Positions 54,660 through 64,000 of a DNA stretch of 64,000 nt are shown one piece after another. Within the stretch, counting starts at the first letter, position 1. Each line of letters starts with the position of its first letter. The stretch lies in the NCBI RefSeq assembly GCF_032918005.1, contig NZ_CP136628.1, positions 2,837,501 to 2,901,500 of the forward strand, given 5' to 3'. This DNA is from Bradyrhizobium sp. NDS-1. Lineage in GTDB: Bacteria > Pseudomonadota > Alphaproteobacteria > Rhizobiales > Xanthobacteraceae. The notes beneath the pieces are model-generated. The model saw only the letters and a list, made by a program, of their open reading frames with translations. It had not been told where the DNA came from and did not search any database. Both the position numbers and the translations under genes were made by a program.

Positions 54660-55730
54660 TCACGTCGTTGCCTTCGCCCCCGCTTCTCCCAGCACCCTCT
54701 CAGCAATCCCCACCACCTCGCTCGCCGCGATGTTACGCATGCAGCGGTGGTCGTTCATTTTGCAGACCGTGCTCTGGCAGGGCTGGCAGGACAGCACTTC
54801 CTTGTCCTGCACCACGGTGGCGGCAAGGCCGTTGAGGGGGGCCCAGAGATAGGGGCTGGTCGGGCCGAAGATGCCCATGGTGGGCGTGCCCAGCGCGGCC
54901 GCGATGTGCATCAGGCCCGAGTCGTTGGAGATGGCGACGCCGGCCGCGGCCATGGCCAGCACGCCGTTGCGCAAGTCATTGCCGGTGAGGTCGCGCACGC
55001 CCGGGCCGCCTGCTGCGACGATCTCCTGGGCGAGGCCTTTTTCCCCGGGGCCCCCGACCACCCAGACCTCCAGCCCGCGCTCGACCAGGAGTCGGGCCGC
55101 CTCCGGATAGGACGTCCAGCGCTTTGAGACCCCCACCGAGCCCGGGGCGAGCGCCACCGCGGCGCCGGCGCTGAGGCCATTGGCCTGCCTCCAGCGGACA
55201 ATGTCCTCGGCCGGAACCCGCAATTGCGGGACCGGCCATTCCGGGGGTAGGGGCGCACCGTCGGGCTGGGCCAGGGCAGCGTTCTTGTCGATGAAGCGGG
55301 GCAGCTTTTTCTCGCCCCAGCGCCAGCGGTTGAGCAGGCCGAACCGGAATTCGCCGACGAAGCCGACCCGTTCAGGGATGCCGGCGAGGGCGGGCGCGAT
55401 GGCGGCCTTCCAGGTTCGCGGCAGCACCAGGGCCGTACCATAGTTCCGCTCGCGCAGGAGCTTGCCTAGAGCGAGCTGGCGGGCGACGGCCAGGCGGCCG
55501 CGCGGCAGGTCCCAGACGATGCCAGCGCGCACGCCGGGCATGTAATCGACCAGCGGGGCGCACAGGGAGGTGGTCAGCAGATCGACCGGGCGATTGGGCC
55601 AGCGCTCCTTCAAAACGCGGATGACGGTGTGATTCCGGACGAAATCGCCGATCCACATGTAGGGAATGATCAGGATCGGGCGAGTATCGTCCCGATCTAC
55701 CTGTCGACTAAACTGCGAATCTTGATTCAT
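54660..55730 (-). CDS. waaF: GT9-family heptosyltransferase (WaaF type)
   Basis: A 356-residue GT9 protein: ILIIPYMWIGDFVRNHTVIR (acceptor-domain start with the catalytic Asp), RVGFVGEFRFGLLN, VALAPGSVGVSKRW, VVGGPGEKGLAQEIVAAG, ISNDSGLMHIAAALGTPTMG and CMRNIA at the end. It transfers L,D-heptose to the LPS inner core. The HldD and HldE genes that make its donor ADP-heptose follow directly to the right. Confidence 0.9.
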   Translation of the reverse strand: MNQDSQFSRQVDRDDTRPILIIPYMWIGDFVRNHTVIRVLKERWPNRPVDLLTTSLCAPLVDYMPGVRAGIVWDLPRGRLAVARQLALGKLLRERNYGTALVLPRTWKAAIAPALAGIPERVGFVGEFRFGLLNRWRWGEKKLPRFIDKNAALAQPDGAPLPPEWPVPQLRVPAEDIVRWRQANGLSAGAAVALAPGSVGVSKRWTSYPEAARLLVERGLEVWVVGGPGEKGLAQEIVAAGGPGVRDLTGNDLRNGVLAMAAAGVAISNDSGLMHIAAALGTPTMGIFGPTSPYLWAPLNGLAATVVQDKEVLSCQPCQSTVCKMNDHRCMRNIAASEVVGIAERVLGEAGAKATT

Positions 55731-55889
55731 TCGTTGATGGAGCCGAAGGCAATCTGATTATGGCGTCCGGTTAGCCGCTCCGGGCCAGCAGGTAAAGCCG
55801 GCTGATAACTCAATCCCAAAACCGCTTACACTTTGGCGGCTCATGCGCTAGGGCAGGATCGGGCCGCAAAAATCGGGCAGGGTTTCGGA

Positions 55890-56870
55890 ATGTTGCTGGT
55901 GACCGGCGGGGCCGGTTTTATCGGGTCGAATGTCGTGGCCGCGCTCAATGACGCGGGCCGCAGCGACGTCGTGGTTTGCGATCTGCTGGGCAACGAGGGC
56001 AAATGGCGCAACCTCGCCAAGCGGCAGCTCGTGGATATCGTTCCGCCGGCCGAGCTGATGGACTGGCTGAGGGGCCGCAAGCTCGACGCGATCATCCATT
56101 TCGGGGCGATTTCCGCGACCACCGCGACCGACGGCGACCTCGTGATCGAGACCAACTTCCGTCTGTCGGTGCGCCTTCTGGACTGGTGCACGATGAACGC
56201 GGTGCCGTTCATCTACGCCTCCTCGGCCGCGACCTATGGCGACGGCATGGAAGGCTTTGACGACGACGCCTCTCTGCCGGCACTGAAGAAACTGCGGCCG
56301 ATGAATCTCTACGGCTGGAGCAAGCACCTGTTCGATCTCACTGTTGCCGAGCGCGTGGCGAACGGCGATCGACTGCCCCCGCAATGGGCCGGGCTGAAAT
56401 TCTTCAACGTGTTCGGCCCCAACGAATACCACAAAGGCTCGATGATGAGCGTGCTGGCGCGCCGCTTCGACGACGTCAAGGCCGGCCGCGTCGTGCAACT
56501 GTTCAAGTCGCATCGTGAAGGCATAGAAGATGGCGACCAGCGCCGGGATTTCATCTATGTCGACGACGTCGTGCGCGTCGTCATGTGGCTGCTCGCGACG
56601 CCGTCGGTGTCCGGACTCTTCAACGTCGGAACTGGCAAGGCGCGCAGCTTCAGGGACCTGATGTTGTCTGCCTATGCGGCGCTCGGCACCAGGCCCAACA
56701 TCGAATATATCGATATGCCCGAGCAGATCCGCGGAGCTTACCAGTACTTCACCCAGAGCGAGGTCGATCGCCTCCACCGCGCCGGCTATAACGGCGGTTT
56801 CACGACGCTCGAGGACGCGGTGAAGGCCTTTGTCGGGGATTATCTCGACCGGCCCGACCGCTTCCGCTGA
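55890..56870 (+). CDS. hldD: ADP-L-glycero-D-manno-heptose 6-epimerase
   Basis: A 326-residue extended SDR: TGGAGFIGSNVVAALNDAG, FGAISATTATD, SSAATYGDGMEGF, catalytic NLYGWSKHLFD, KFFNVFGPNEYHKGSMMSV and RDFIYVDDVVRV. The final step of ADP-L,D-heptose synthesis. ATG 55890 (MLLVTGGAGF) is chosen because the Rossmann motif starts at residue 4; the frame runs further upstream. HldE follows after 28 bp. Confidence 0.95.
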   Translation: MLLVTGGAGFIGSNVVAALNDAGRSDVVVCDLLGNEGKWRNLAKRQLVDIVPPAELMDWLRGRKLDAIIHFGAISATTATDGDLVIETNFRLSVRLLDWCTMNAVPFIYASSAATYGDGMEGFDDDASLPALKKLRPMNLYGWSKHLFDLTVAERVANGDRLPPQWAGLKFFNVFGPNEYHKGSMMSVLARRFDDVKAGRVVQLFKSHREGIEDGDQRRDFIYVDDVVRVVMWLLATPSVSGLFNVGTGKARSFRDLMLSAYAALGTRPNIEYIDMPEQIRGAYQYFTQSEVDRLHRAGYNGGFTTLEDAVKAFVGDYLDRPDRFR

Positions 56871-56898
56871 GGCCCCCAGGATCTGAGGCCAAAAGATC

Positions 56899-58383
56899 AT
56901 GCCGACGCCCATTCTCGATTTCGACGCCCTCGCGCAGGCCATCACGAGCCGCACGGTGTTGTGCATCGGCGACATCATGCTGGACGAGTTCGTCTATGGC
57001 GAGGTGTCGCGGATCTCGCCGGAAGCGCCGACGCCCGTCATCGCGGCACAGCGTAGCGAGATCCATATCGGCGGCGCCGGCAATGTCGCGCGCAATGTCG
57101 CCTCGTTGGGCGCGCGCTGCATCTTCATCGGCCTCGTCGGCGAGGACGATGCCGGTGCACGGCTCAAGGCGGCGCTGGATGAGTTCGCTGCAATCGAGAA
57201 CGTGCTGGTGCGCGACCCGTCGCGGCCGACCACGCGAAAGGTCCGCTTTGTCTCCGAACATTTTTCCACGCACATGCTGCGCGCGGATTGGGAGCAGGCG
57301 CTGCCTGCCTCCGATGAGATCGAGACCAGGTTGATCGAGGCGATCCTGCCGCAGATCGCGCGCGCCGACATCGTGCTGCTTTCGGACTACGCCAAGGGTG
57401 TGCTGACGGCGCGCGTGATCCGCCACACCATCGACGCGGCGCGGAAACTCGGCAAGCCCGTGATCGTCGATCCCAAGAGCCTGAACTGGGCGATCTATCG
57501 CGGCGCCACGCTGCTCACCCCCAACCGCAAGGAATTCTCGGAAGCAACGCGCAGCCGCGCCGACACGCTGCAGAGCATCGTCGACGCCAGCGAGGACGTG
57601 ATGCGGCTGGCCGATTGCGAGGCGATCCTGGTTACCCAAGGGGAGCACGGCATGACGCTGGTGCCGCGGAGCGGCGAGGCCGTTCACGTTCCGGCCTTTC
57701 CGGTGAAAGTGCGCGATGTCTCGGGCGCCGGTGACACCGTCGCCGCAGCGCTCGCGGCGTCGCTTGCGACCGGCACGGACTGGGATACGGCGTTGCGCAT
57801 GGCCAATGCGGCGGCCGCCGTCGCCGTCGGCAAGCAAGGCACCGCCAGTGTGAGCGCGGCCGAGTTGCGTCGCAAGATCCTTCCGCATGCCAGTCTCGCG
57901 GCCGAGGAGAAGATCGTGCTCGAGCCGACCGCCCTCGACGCGCAGCTCGCAGAATGGAAGCGGCAAGGCCAGCGCGTCGGCTTCACCAATGGCTGTTTCG
58001 ACATCCTGCATCCCGGCCACGTCAAGGTGCTGACCGCGGCGCGCGCGGCTTGCGATCGCCTGATCGTGGGGCTCAACAGCGACGCCTCGGTGCGGCGGCT
58101 CAAGGGTGCGGAGCGGCCGGTCCAGGACGAGCGTGCGCGTGCCGAGGTGCTCGCCGCTCTCGAGGCCGTCGATCTCGTCGTCATCTTCGAAGAGGATACG
58201 CCGATCGACCTGATCACACGGATCAAGCCCGGCGTGCTGGTGAAGGGCGGCGACTACACCCGCGAGCAGGTGGTCGGCCACGAGGTCGTCGAGGAAGCCG
58301 GCGGAACGGTCGTGCTGGTCGACATCCTCCAGGGCTTCAGCACGACGGCGCTGGTGCATCGCGCCCGGGGAGGCGACCAGTGA
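56899..58383 (+). CDS. hldE: Bifunctional heptose 7-phosphate kinase / heptose 1-phosphate adenylyltransferase
   Basis: A 494-residue fused enzyme. Residues 1-325 are a PfkB-type kinase ([17 protein letters not shown] near 55, [33 protein letters not shown] near 273), and residues 345-494 a cytidylyltransferase-fold domain ([42 protein letters not shown]). It phosphorylates D-glycero-D-manno-heptose 7-phosphate at C1 and later adenylylates it. Its stop overlaps the ligase GTG (GTGA). Confidence 0.95.
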   Translation: MPTPILDFDALAQAITSRTVLCIGDIMLDEFVYGEVSRISPEAPTPVIAAQRSEIHIGGAGNVARNVASLGARCIFIGLVGEDDAGARLKAALDEFAAIENVLVRDPSRPTTRKVRFVSEHFSTHMLRADWEQALPASDEIETRLIEAILPQIARADIVLLSDYAKGVLTARVIRHTIDAARKLGKPVIVDPKSLNWAIYRGATLLTPNRKEFSEATRSRADTLQSIVDASEDVMRLADCEAILVTQGEHGMTLVPRSGEAVHVPAFPVKVRDVSGAGDTVAAALAASLATGTDWDTALRMANAAAAVAVGKQGTASVSAAELRRKILPHASLAAEEKIVLEPTALDAQLAEWKRQGQRVGFTNGCFDILHPGHVKVLTAARAACDRLIVGLNSDASVRRLKGAERPVQDERARAEVLAALEAVDLVVIFEEDTPIDLITRIKPGVLVKGGDYTREQVVGHEVVEEAGGTVVLVDILQGFSTTALVHRARGGDQ

Positions 58384-59666
58384 CCGCCCTCGCACGCGAG
58401 ACGACCGGCGGAATGTTGATTCGCCGTCTGCGCAGCCCGGCTGCCTGGCGCGAGACCGTCGATATATTCGCGGTCCTGACCGCAGCCTCGCTGCCCTGGT
58501 CGACCTCGCTTGCGGGGATCTTCAATGCGCTGATGCTGCTCTGCATGGTGCCGTTCCTCGACGTCCGCGCGTTCCTGCAATCGCTGAAGCGTCCGATCTG
58601 CATTGCGCCGATCGCGCTGGTCCTGCTCGCGCTGGTGGGGACACTCTGGTCGGACGCGACCTGGGGCGCGCGCTTCTATGCGGTCAATCCGACCATCAAG
58701 CTGCTCGTGTTGCCGGTCCTGCTCTACCATTTCGAGCGATCGACGCGCGGCCACTGGGTATTCATCGCCTTCCTGGTGTCCTGCGCCTTGTTGTCGGTGA
58801 TGTCCTGGCTGGTCGCCTTCTACCCGGATCTTTCGCTCAAGCCCGATCCGCCCGAACGCGGCATCTTCGTCAAGAACTACATCGACCAGAGCCAGGAATT
58901 CGCGCTTTGCGCCGTCGCGCTCGCCTATCCGATCGTGACGCTGCTGCGCGAGAAGCGATACTGGTTCGCCGGGCTGCTCACGGCGCTGGCGCTGGGCTTC
59001 TTCCTCAACATGACCTTCGTGGTGGTGTCACGTACCGCGCTCGTCACCGTTCCGATCATGTTCGGCGTGTTCGCGCTGCTTCACCTCAAATGGCGCAGCA
59101 TTGCGCTCATCTCTGCCGCTTTGCTCGTCGGCGCCGTTTTGGCCTGGCAGACCTCGCCGCAATTGCGCCAAACTGCCGAGAGGTTTAGCAGCGACTACAC
59201 GCGTTATATGGAAAGGGGCGAGCCGAGCTCGGCGGGCTTGCGGCTCGAATTCTGGCGGAAGTCGCTCGGCTTCTTCGTGCAGGCGCCGATCATGGGGCAC
59301 GGCACCGGCTCGACGCGCGGATTGTTCGAACGCGCCGCGACGGCTGAGGGTCTGTACCAGGCCTCCGCCGAGGTGATCGGCAACCCGCACAACCAGACGC
59401 TCAACGTTGCCGTGCAGTGGGGCGTGATCGGCATCGCCGTTCTCTACGCGATCTGGATCCTGCATCTGCAACTGTTTCGCGGCGAGGGGCTTGTCAACTG
59501 GATCGGGCTTCTGGTGGTGGTGCAGAACGTCTTCACCTCTCTGTTCAACTCCCATCTGTTCGACTTCCACGAGGGCTGGATGTACGTCATCGGCGTCGGT
59601 GTCGCCGGCGGCATGGTGATCCGGGCACAACAGGGTGAGGCGAAGATGGGGGAAGCCGGTTCCTGA
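58380..59666 (+). CDS. O-antigen ligase/polymerase (WaaL/Wzy_C family)
   Basis: A 428-residue inner-membrane protein with about ten transmembrane segments and a large periplasmic loop (residues 275-350: [20 protein letters not shown] ... [15 protein letters not shown] ... [15 protein letters not shown]). That loop carries the Wzy_C landmarks GxGxGS and H-N-x-x-L. WaaL enzymes join O-antigen to core. GTG 58380 overlaps the HldE stop. It could alternatively be a Wzy polymerase. Confidence 0.85.
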   Translation: MTALARETTGGMLIRRLRSPAAWRETVDIFAVLTAASLPWSTSLAGIFNALMLLCMVPFLDVRAFLQSLKRPICIAPIALVLLALVGTLWSDATWGARFYAVNPTIKLLVLPVLLYHFERSTRGHWVFIAFLVSCALLSVMSWLVAFYPDLSLKPDPPERGIFVKNYIDQSQEFALCAVALAYPIVTLLREKRYWFAGLLTALALGFFLNMTFVVVSRTALVTVPIMFGVFALLHLKWRSIALISAALLVGAVLAWQTSPQLRQTAERFSSDYTRYMERGEPSSAGLRLEFWRKSLGFFVQAPIMGHGTGSTRGLFERAATAEGLYQASAEVIGNPHNQTLNVAVQWGVIGIAVLYAIWILHLQLFRGEGLVNWIGLLVVVQNVFTSLFNSHLFDFHEGWMYVIGVGVAGGMVIRAQQGEAKMGEAGS

Positions 59667-59696
59667 GCGGCCGCGCGGCTGGCAAGTCTGGTCCAG

Positions 59697-61664
59697 ATGG
59701 GCTATCAGCGCGGTAAGGTTGCATCTAACTGGGCTTTCATCGGTCGGCGGATGACGCGTCTTTCGCATCTCACCCTGCGCAATTTCCTGATCGCGCTTCA
59801 CGACCTGCTGGCGACCGCGGCAGCGCTTTTTGCCGCCTTCTATCTGCGATTCGAGGGTGGCGACGGCTTCTTCGACCGCTTGCCGCTGCTGTTCCAGATC
59901 CTGCCCTACTTCCTCGCCTTCAGCGTGGTGGTGTTCTTCATCTTCAACCTGACCACGACGAAATGGCGCTTCATCTCGCTGCCTGACGCGCTGAACATCA
60001 TCCGCGTCGCGACCGTGCTGACGGTTGCCCTGCTCGTGCTCGACTACATCTTCGTCGCCCCCAACGTCCGCGGCGCCTTCTTCCTCGGCAAGGTGACGAT
60101 CGTCCTCTACTGGTTCCTCGAGATCTCCTTTCTCATCGCGCTGCGGCTGGCCTACCGCTACTTCCGCTATACGCGGGTGCGGCGTCACGCCAGAGGCGGG
60201 GAGGCCGCGCCGACGCTGCTGATCGGCCGTGCCGCGGATGCCGAGGTGCTGCTGCGCGGCATCGAGAGCGGAGCGATCAAGCGCATCTGGCCGGTCGGCG
60301 TGCTGTCGCCATCGAGCTCCGACCGCGGCCAGTTCATCCGCAACGTGCCGGTGCTGGGCGGCATCGACGACGTCGAGGACATCATCGCCGATTTCGCCAA
60401 GCGCAACAAGCCGATCGCGCGCCTCATCATGACGCCGTCGGCATTCGAGCCGGAGGCCCGTCCGGAATCGATCCTGATGCGGGCGCGCAAGTTGAGGGTG
60501 ATCGTCAACCGGATGCCCTCGCTCGAGAGCGGCGACACACCGCGGCTCACCGCCGTTGCGGTCGAGGACCTCCTGCTGCGGCCGAGCGAGACGATCGACT
60601 ATGCCCGCCTGGAAGCCCTGATCAAAGGCAAGGCGGTGATCGTCACCGGCGGCGGCGGCTCGATCGGGTCCGAGATCTGCGAGCGCGTCGTTGCCTTCGG
60701 CGCGGCGCGGCTCCTGATCGTGGAAAACTCGGAGCCGGCGCTCTATGCCATCACGGAAGCGCTCGCCGCGCGAGGCGCTGCCGCCGAGATCGAAGGGCGC
60801 ATCGCCGACATTCGCGACCGCGAGCGCATCATGCGCCTGATGGCGGTTTTCAAGCCCGACATCGTGTTCCACGCCGCCGCGCTCAAGCACGTGCCGATCC
60901 TCGAACGCGACTGGAGCGAGGGCGTCAAGACCAACATCTTCGGCTCCATCAACGTGGCGGATGCCGCCGTTGCCGCCGGCGCCGAAGCCATGGTGATGAT
61001 CTCGACGGACAAGGCGATCGAGCCGGTGTCGATGCTCGGCCTGACCAAGCGCTTTGCCGAGATGTACTGCCAGGCGCTGGATCACGACCTCGCAGGGACG
61101 GCGCACGGCGCCAAGCCGCCGATGCGGTTGATCTCGGTCCGGTTCGGTAACGTGCTGGCCTCGAACGGCTCGGTGGTGCCGAAATTCAAGGCGCAGATCG
61201 AGGCCGGCGGCCCGGTGACGGTGACGCATCCCGACATGGTCCGCTACTTCATGACCATCCGCGAGGCCTGCGACCTCGTCATCACCGCGGCCACGCATGC
61301 GCTCGGAGCGCCGCGTCCCGACGTCTCGGTCTACGTCCTCAACATGGGCCAGCCCGTGAAGATCGTCGATCTCGCCGAGCGCATGATCCGCCTCTCCGGA
61401 TTGCAGCCCGGCTACGACATCGAGATCGTGTTCACGGGCATGCGGCCGGGCGAACGTCTCCACGAGATCCTGTTCGCATCCGAGGAGCCGACCCGCGAGA
61501 TCGGCGTGGCCGGCATCATGGCTGCGCAGCCGAACGAGCCGCCGATGCAGACGCTGCGTAAATGGATCGCGGCGCTCGAGCAGGCGATCGCGCGCGACGA
61601 TCGCGCCACCATCAAGACCATCCTCAAGGATGCGGTGCCCGAGTTCGGGTCGACCGCGGCCTGA
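59697..61664 (+). CDS. WbpM/CapD-type nucleotide-sugar 4,6-dehydratase/epimerase
   Basis: A 655-residue membrane-anchored SDR. Residues 20-165 form four transmembrane helices, 165-290 are a CoA-binding-like Rossmann domain (TLLIGRAADAEVLLRGIESG), and 300-600 are the catalytic domain: VTGGGGSIGSEICERVVAFG, FHAAALKHVPILE, STDKAIEPVSMLGLTKRFAE (Ser-Met-Lys type active site) and RFGNVLASNGSVVPKFKAQI. It makes 4-keto-6-deoxy sugars such as UDP-QuiNAc/FucNAc precursors for O-antigen. ATG 59751 is an alternative start. Confidence 0.92.
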   Translation: MGYQRGKVASNWAFIGRRMTRLSHLTLRNFLIALHDLLATAAALFAAFYLRFEGGDGFFDRLPLLFQILPYFLAFSVVVFFIFNLTTTKWRFISLPDALNIIRVATVLTVALLVLDYIFVAPNVRGAFFLGKVTIVLYWFLEISFLIALRLAYRYFRYTRVRRHARGGEAAPTLLIGRAADAEVLLRGIESGAIKRIWPVGVLSPSSSDRGQFIRNVPVLGGIDDVEDIIADFAKRNKPIARLIMTPSAFEPEARPESILMRARKLRVIVNRMPSLESGDTPRLTAVAVEDLLLRPSETIDYARLEALIKGKAVIVTGGGGSIGSEICERVVAFGAARLLIVENSEPALYAITEALAARGAAAEIEGRIADIRDRERIMRLMAVFKPDIVFHAAALKHVPILERDWSEGVKTNIFGSINVADAAVAAGAEAMVMISTDKAIEPVSMLGLTKRFAEMYCQALDHDLAGTAHGAKPPMRLISVRFGNVLASNGSVVPKFKAQIEAGGPVTVTHPDMVRYFMTIREACDLVITAATHALGAPRPDVSVYVLNMGQPVKIVDLAERMIRLSGLQPGYDIEIVFTGMRPGERLHEILFASEEPTREIGVAGIMAAQPNEPPMQTLRKWIAALEQAIARDDRATIKTILKDAVPEFGSTAA

Positions 61665-61666
61665 CC

Positions 61667-62887
61667 ATGCAGCCTTCCGGCAAGATCGTCGTCGCGAGCC
61701 AGCATTATCCGCCGGATACCAGTACGACGGCGGCGATCATGGCCGAGATTGCCTGCCGTCTCGCCGCCGGGCACGAGGTCGTCGTGCTCTCGGGCTGGCC
61801 GGGCGCTTTGCCAGCCTCGCAGACCGGCCCGGGCACGCCCCGCGTCGTCGCAATCAAGAACCACATGGCGGGCAAGGCGGCGCTGGTGCGGCGCGGCGTG
61901 TCCGAGCTGCTGTTCGCGGCGCGCACGTTTTTCGCATTGCTGCGGCAGCTGAGGCGAGGGGATGTCGTGCTCACGGTCACCGCGCCGTTCATGCTGCCTT
62001 ATGCGGTGGCGGCGGCAGCCAGGTGCAAGGGCGCGCGCTCGGCGCTGATCCTGCACGACCTCTTTCCCGACGTGCTGGTGATGGCGGGCCTCTTGAAACC
62101 CGGCTCTCTGGTGACGCGGACGATGCGGGCCGCCAACGGCCTGATGTTCCGCGCGCTCAATGCCGTCATCACCATCGGGCGCGATGCGGAACGGCCGCTG
62201 CTGAGCTATTCCGGAATGAGGCGGAACAAGATCCGCTTCATCCCGAACTGGGCGACGCTGGTGCCCGCGCCGCGCCCGGTCACGCCGGACAATCCGTTCC
62301 GCAAGGCGATTGCCGCGCGCTTCATCGTCGGCCTGTCGGGCAATCTCGGCTTCACCCATGACCCGGAGATCGTGTTCGAGGCGGCGCGGCTTCTCAAGGA
62401 CGAGGCGGACATCCACTTCCTGCTGTCCGGCTGGGGCATCGGCTTCGAACGGCTGAAGCAGTTGCAGGCGGCGGCGAGCCTGCCCAATGTCTCCTTTGTC
62501 GGGCGCGTCGCGGATTCCGAGCTCGAGGCGTTTCTGTCGTCCGCCGATCTCTGGATCATTCCGTACCGGAAGGACGTTGCGGGGGTGTCGGTGCCGAGCC
62601 GGTTCTACAATCTGCTGGCGGTCGGCCGTCCCGTGGTGCTGGTATCCGAGCCGGAGGCGGAGGCTGCCATGACGGTGGTGGAGAACGGGCTCGGCTGGGT
62701 CGTGACGCCAGGCCGCGCCGATCAGCTCGCCGATGCGATCCGCGCGGCGTCCCGGTCCGACGACGGTACCATCGCGGCGCGCGCGGTGAAGGCGGCATCG
62801 CGGTTCGACAGGACGACCGCGATGAACGCTTATGCGGCGCTGATCGACGAATTGTTGCGCAACCCGGACCTGTCGGAGCAACGATGA
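61667..62887 (+). CDS. GT4-family glycosyltransferase (WbuB-like)
   Basis: A 406-residue GT-B enzyme: KIVVASQHYPPDTSTTAAIM at the start, LILHDLFPDVLVMAG in the acceptor domain, LSGNLGFTHDPEIVFEAARL, FVGRVADSELEAFLSSADLW, and the donor motif VSVPSRFYNLLAVGRPVV. WbuB-type enzymes add N-acetyl amino-deoxy sugars to O-units. ATG 61667 lies 3 nt after the WbpM-like stop. Its stop overlaps the epimerase start (ATGA). Confidence 0.87.
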   Translation: MQPSGKIVVASQHYPPDTSTTAAIMAEIACRLAAGHEVVVLSGWPGALPASQTGPGTPRVVAIKNHMAGKAALVRRGVSELLFAARTFFALLRQLRRGDVVLTVTAPFMLPYAVAAAARCKGARSALILHDLFPDVLVMAGLLKPGSLVTRTMRAANGLMFRALNAVITIGRDAERPLLSYSGMRRNKIRFIPNWATLVPAPRPVTPDNPFRKAIAARFIVGLSGNLGFTHDPEIVFEAARLLKDEADIHFLLSGWGIGFERLKQLQAAASLPNVSFVGRVADSELEAFLSSADLWIIPYRKDVAGVSVPSRFYNLLAVGRPVVLVSEPEAEAAMTVVENGLGWVVTPGRADQLADAIRAASRSDDGTIAARAVKAASRFDRTTAMNAYAALIDELLRNPDLSEQR

Positions 62888-63831
62888 ACGAGAAGAAACC
62901 GGTCGTGCTGGTGACGGGAGCGAGCGGCTTCGTCGGCCGTCATATCGTGCCGGCGCTCGTTCGCGAGGGATGGTCGGTCCGCCGCGCGGTTCGCAGTCCG
63001 GAAGGTGTCGCAGACGAGGTCGTGATTGAAACGATCGGCCCCGAGACCGATTGGCAGGCAGCGCTGGAAGGGGTGGACGCCGTCGTCCATCTCGCCGCAC
63101 GCGTGCACCGCAAGCGCGAGGAGCACGCGGTCCAGCTCTACCGCAACGTCAACATCGCCGGCACGCTGCATCTGGCGCGCTGCGCGGCGACGGCCGGCGT
63201 GCGCCAGTTCGTCTTCGTCAGCACCGTGCTCGTGCACGGCCGCAGCAACGAGGGCCGCGCCCCGTTCAGCGAGAACGACATCCTGACGCCGCGCGGCCTT
63301 TACGGCATGTCCAAAGCCGCGGCCGAGGCGGGCTTGAAAACGCTGGCGCGCGACAACGACATGAAGATCTCGGTGATCCGGCCGCCGTTGGTCTATGGCG
63401 CGGGCGCCAAGGGCAATTTCGCGCTGCTGACGCGCGCGGTCGATCTCGGGCTGCCGCTGCCCTTTGCAGCGATCCGCAACCAGCGCGCCTTCCTCGCCGT
63501 GCAGAACCTGTCGTCTTTCATCGTGCGCCGGCTCGGTCATCCCAATACCGACAGCAATTTCGAGATCTTCCTCGTGGCCGACAGGGAGCAGGTCTCGACA
63601 CCCGAATTCATCACGCGTCTGGCCGATGCGTCCGGCAAGCGCCTGCGGCTGTTCGGCATGCCGGCGGGCATGCTCAGCACGCTGCTCGGCGTCATGGGCC
63701 GGCAGGATACGCATGACAGCCTGATCGGCTCGCTCGAGCTCGACATCTCCAAGGCGATGGCGACCGGTTGGCAGCAGCAGGTCTCCCTCGACGAAGGCTT
63801 GCGGCTGGCGCTGGCGGCTCAGGACGCCTGA
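62884..63831 (+). CDS. NAD-dependent sugar epimerase/dehydratase-like SDR
   Basis: A 315-residue extended SDR: VTGASGFVGRHIVPALVREG, HLAARVHRKREEHAVQLYRN, FVSTVLVHG, catalytic GLYGMSKAAAE, IRPPLVYGAGAKGNF. The group includes WbpV/WbfT-like proteins next to WbpM homologues, which reduce the 4-keto intermediate to QuiNAc or FucNAc. It overlaps the GT4 gene by 4 nt. It converges on a WecA-like gene, with a 13-bp overlap of the two ends. Confidence 0.88.
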   Translation: MNEKKPVVLVTGASGFVGRHIVPALVREGWSVRRAVRSPEGVADEVVIETIGPETDWQAALEGVDAVVHLAARVHRKREEHAVQLYRNVNIAGTLHLARCAATAGVRQFVFVSTVLVHGRSNEGRAPFSENDILTPRGLYGMSKAAAEAGLKTLARDNDMKISVIRPPLVYGAGAKGNFALLTRAVDLGLPLPFAAIRNQRAFLAVQNLSSFIVRRLGHPNTDSNFEIFLVADREQVSTPEFITRLADASGKRLRLFGMPAGMLSTLLGVMGRQDTHDSLIGSLELDISKAMATGWQQQVSLDEGLRLALAAQDA

Positions 63832-64000
63832 GGGCGCGAGAAGCGCCGCAGCACGAAGGCGACCGCGACCGCGCCTGCGAGCAGGGACACGATCGTGACC
63901 GTCAGCGAGCCGGCGCGAACGGTGACGATGGCAAGTAATGAGAGCACCAGATTGAGCGCGAACACTTCGCCGATGACCTGGGGCACCGTGAACCCGTTGT
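63819..64000 (-). CDS. C-terminal end of a WecA/WbpL-like sugar-1-phosphate transferase (partial)
   Basis: The minus strand carries a frame open at the right edge and ending in TGA at 63819-63821. The last 60 residues read NGFTVPQVIGEVFALNLVLS, then a second membrane helix (LTVTIVSLLAGAVAVAFVLR) and RFSRPQAS. The NG-F-V-P-Q-V start of a last helix pair resembles the C-terminus of MraY/WecA/WbpL enzymes that load sugar-1-phosphate onto undecaprenyl phosphate. With the WbpM-like and epimerase genes adjacent, that role would initiate O-unit assembly. Short evidence, so tentative. Confidence 0.6.
   Translation of the reverse strand, partial: NGFTVPQVIGEVFALNLVLSLLAIVTVRAGSLTVTIVSLLAGAVAVAFVLRRFSRPQAS

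Noticed and set aside
59028..61463. 811-codon antisense frame in the O-antigen region
   Set aside because: The plus strand encodes clear WaaL-like and WbpM-like proteins; the antisense reading is histidine/arginine-rich with no motif.

Overview
The window looks like a chromosomal stretch of a Bradyrhizobium-type alphaproteobacterium. It has very high GC with strong third-position bias, which also creates many long antisense shadow frames. Genes are packed into tight operons with ATGA/GTGA overlaps. Two Liv-type ABC operons, a rhizobial heptose/LPS core region, an LpxO-like hydroxylase and several short palindromic intergenic elements of the kind scattered through Bradyrhizobium genomes point the same way. 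No rRNA, tRNA, phage, insertion sequence or CRISPR array was seen. Assignments rest on motif reading alone.

Region 1 (1-5.2 kb): a membrane protein cut by the window edge, a SAM-dependent methyltransferase, two adjacent paralogous beta-rich proteins of unknown family, and a second polytopic membrane protein.

Region 2 (5.2-16.8 kb) is the most unusual part. A seven-gene operon on the minus strand starts near 12.5 kb. It encodes a CBS-GHMP sugar kinase fusion, a NeuB-like PEP-condensing synthase fused to a second TIM barrel, a CMP-ulosonate cytidylyltransferase, three short-chain dehydrogenases and a free-standing TIM-barrel isomerase. A NodU/CmcH-type carbamoyltransferase diverges from it, followed by a PaaK-like adenylating enzyme and an AGE-family epimerase. 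The set reads as synthesis and decoration of a nonulosonic-acid-like sugar, but it lacks the aminotransferase, N-acetyltransferase and hydrolysing UDP-GlcNAc epimerase of the known sialic, legionaminic and pseudaminic acid routes. The promoter and 5' end of the kinase gene are repeated in degenerate form upstream of the methyltransferase at 1.8-2.0 kb.

Region 3 (16.8-26.4 kb): a branched-chain-type ABC uptake operon with an embedded acyl-CoA synthetase, a divergent Crp/Fnr regulator and an MFS transporter.

Region 4 (26.7-34.5 kb): two different class III nucleotide cyclases flanking a peroxiredoxin-like protein, then a uroporphyrinogen-III synthase-like protein, PurU and a small lipoprotein.

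Region 5 (34.5-45.7 kb): a second complete Liv-type operon with an operator-like palindrome in its leader, ending in a short MetE-like protein. Then come an HTH/methyltransferase-like protein, metK and ahcY, with a strong terminator. The last four form a methyl-cycle neighbourhood.

Region 6 (45.7-53.3 kb): two SnoaL-like proteins, a Baeyer-Villiger-type monooxygenase, a 51-residue protein, an LpxO-like hydroxylase, a fumarylacetoacetate hydrolase family enzyme, an MsbA-like exporter and GalE.

Region 7 (53.4-64 kb): LPS core and O-antigen genes. These are a GT4 glycosyltransferase, a heptosyltransferase, HldD, HldE, an O-antigen ligase/polymerase, a WbpM/CapD-type dehydratase-epimerase, a second GT4, an NAD-dependent epimerase, and the C-terminal end of a WecA/WbpL-like initiating transferase running off the window.
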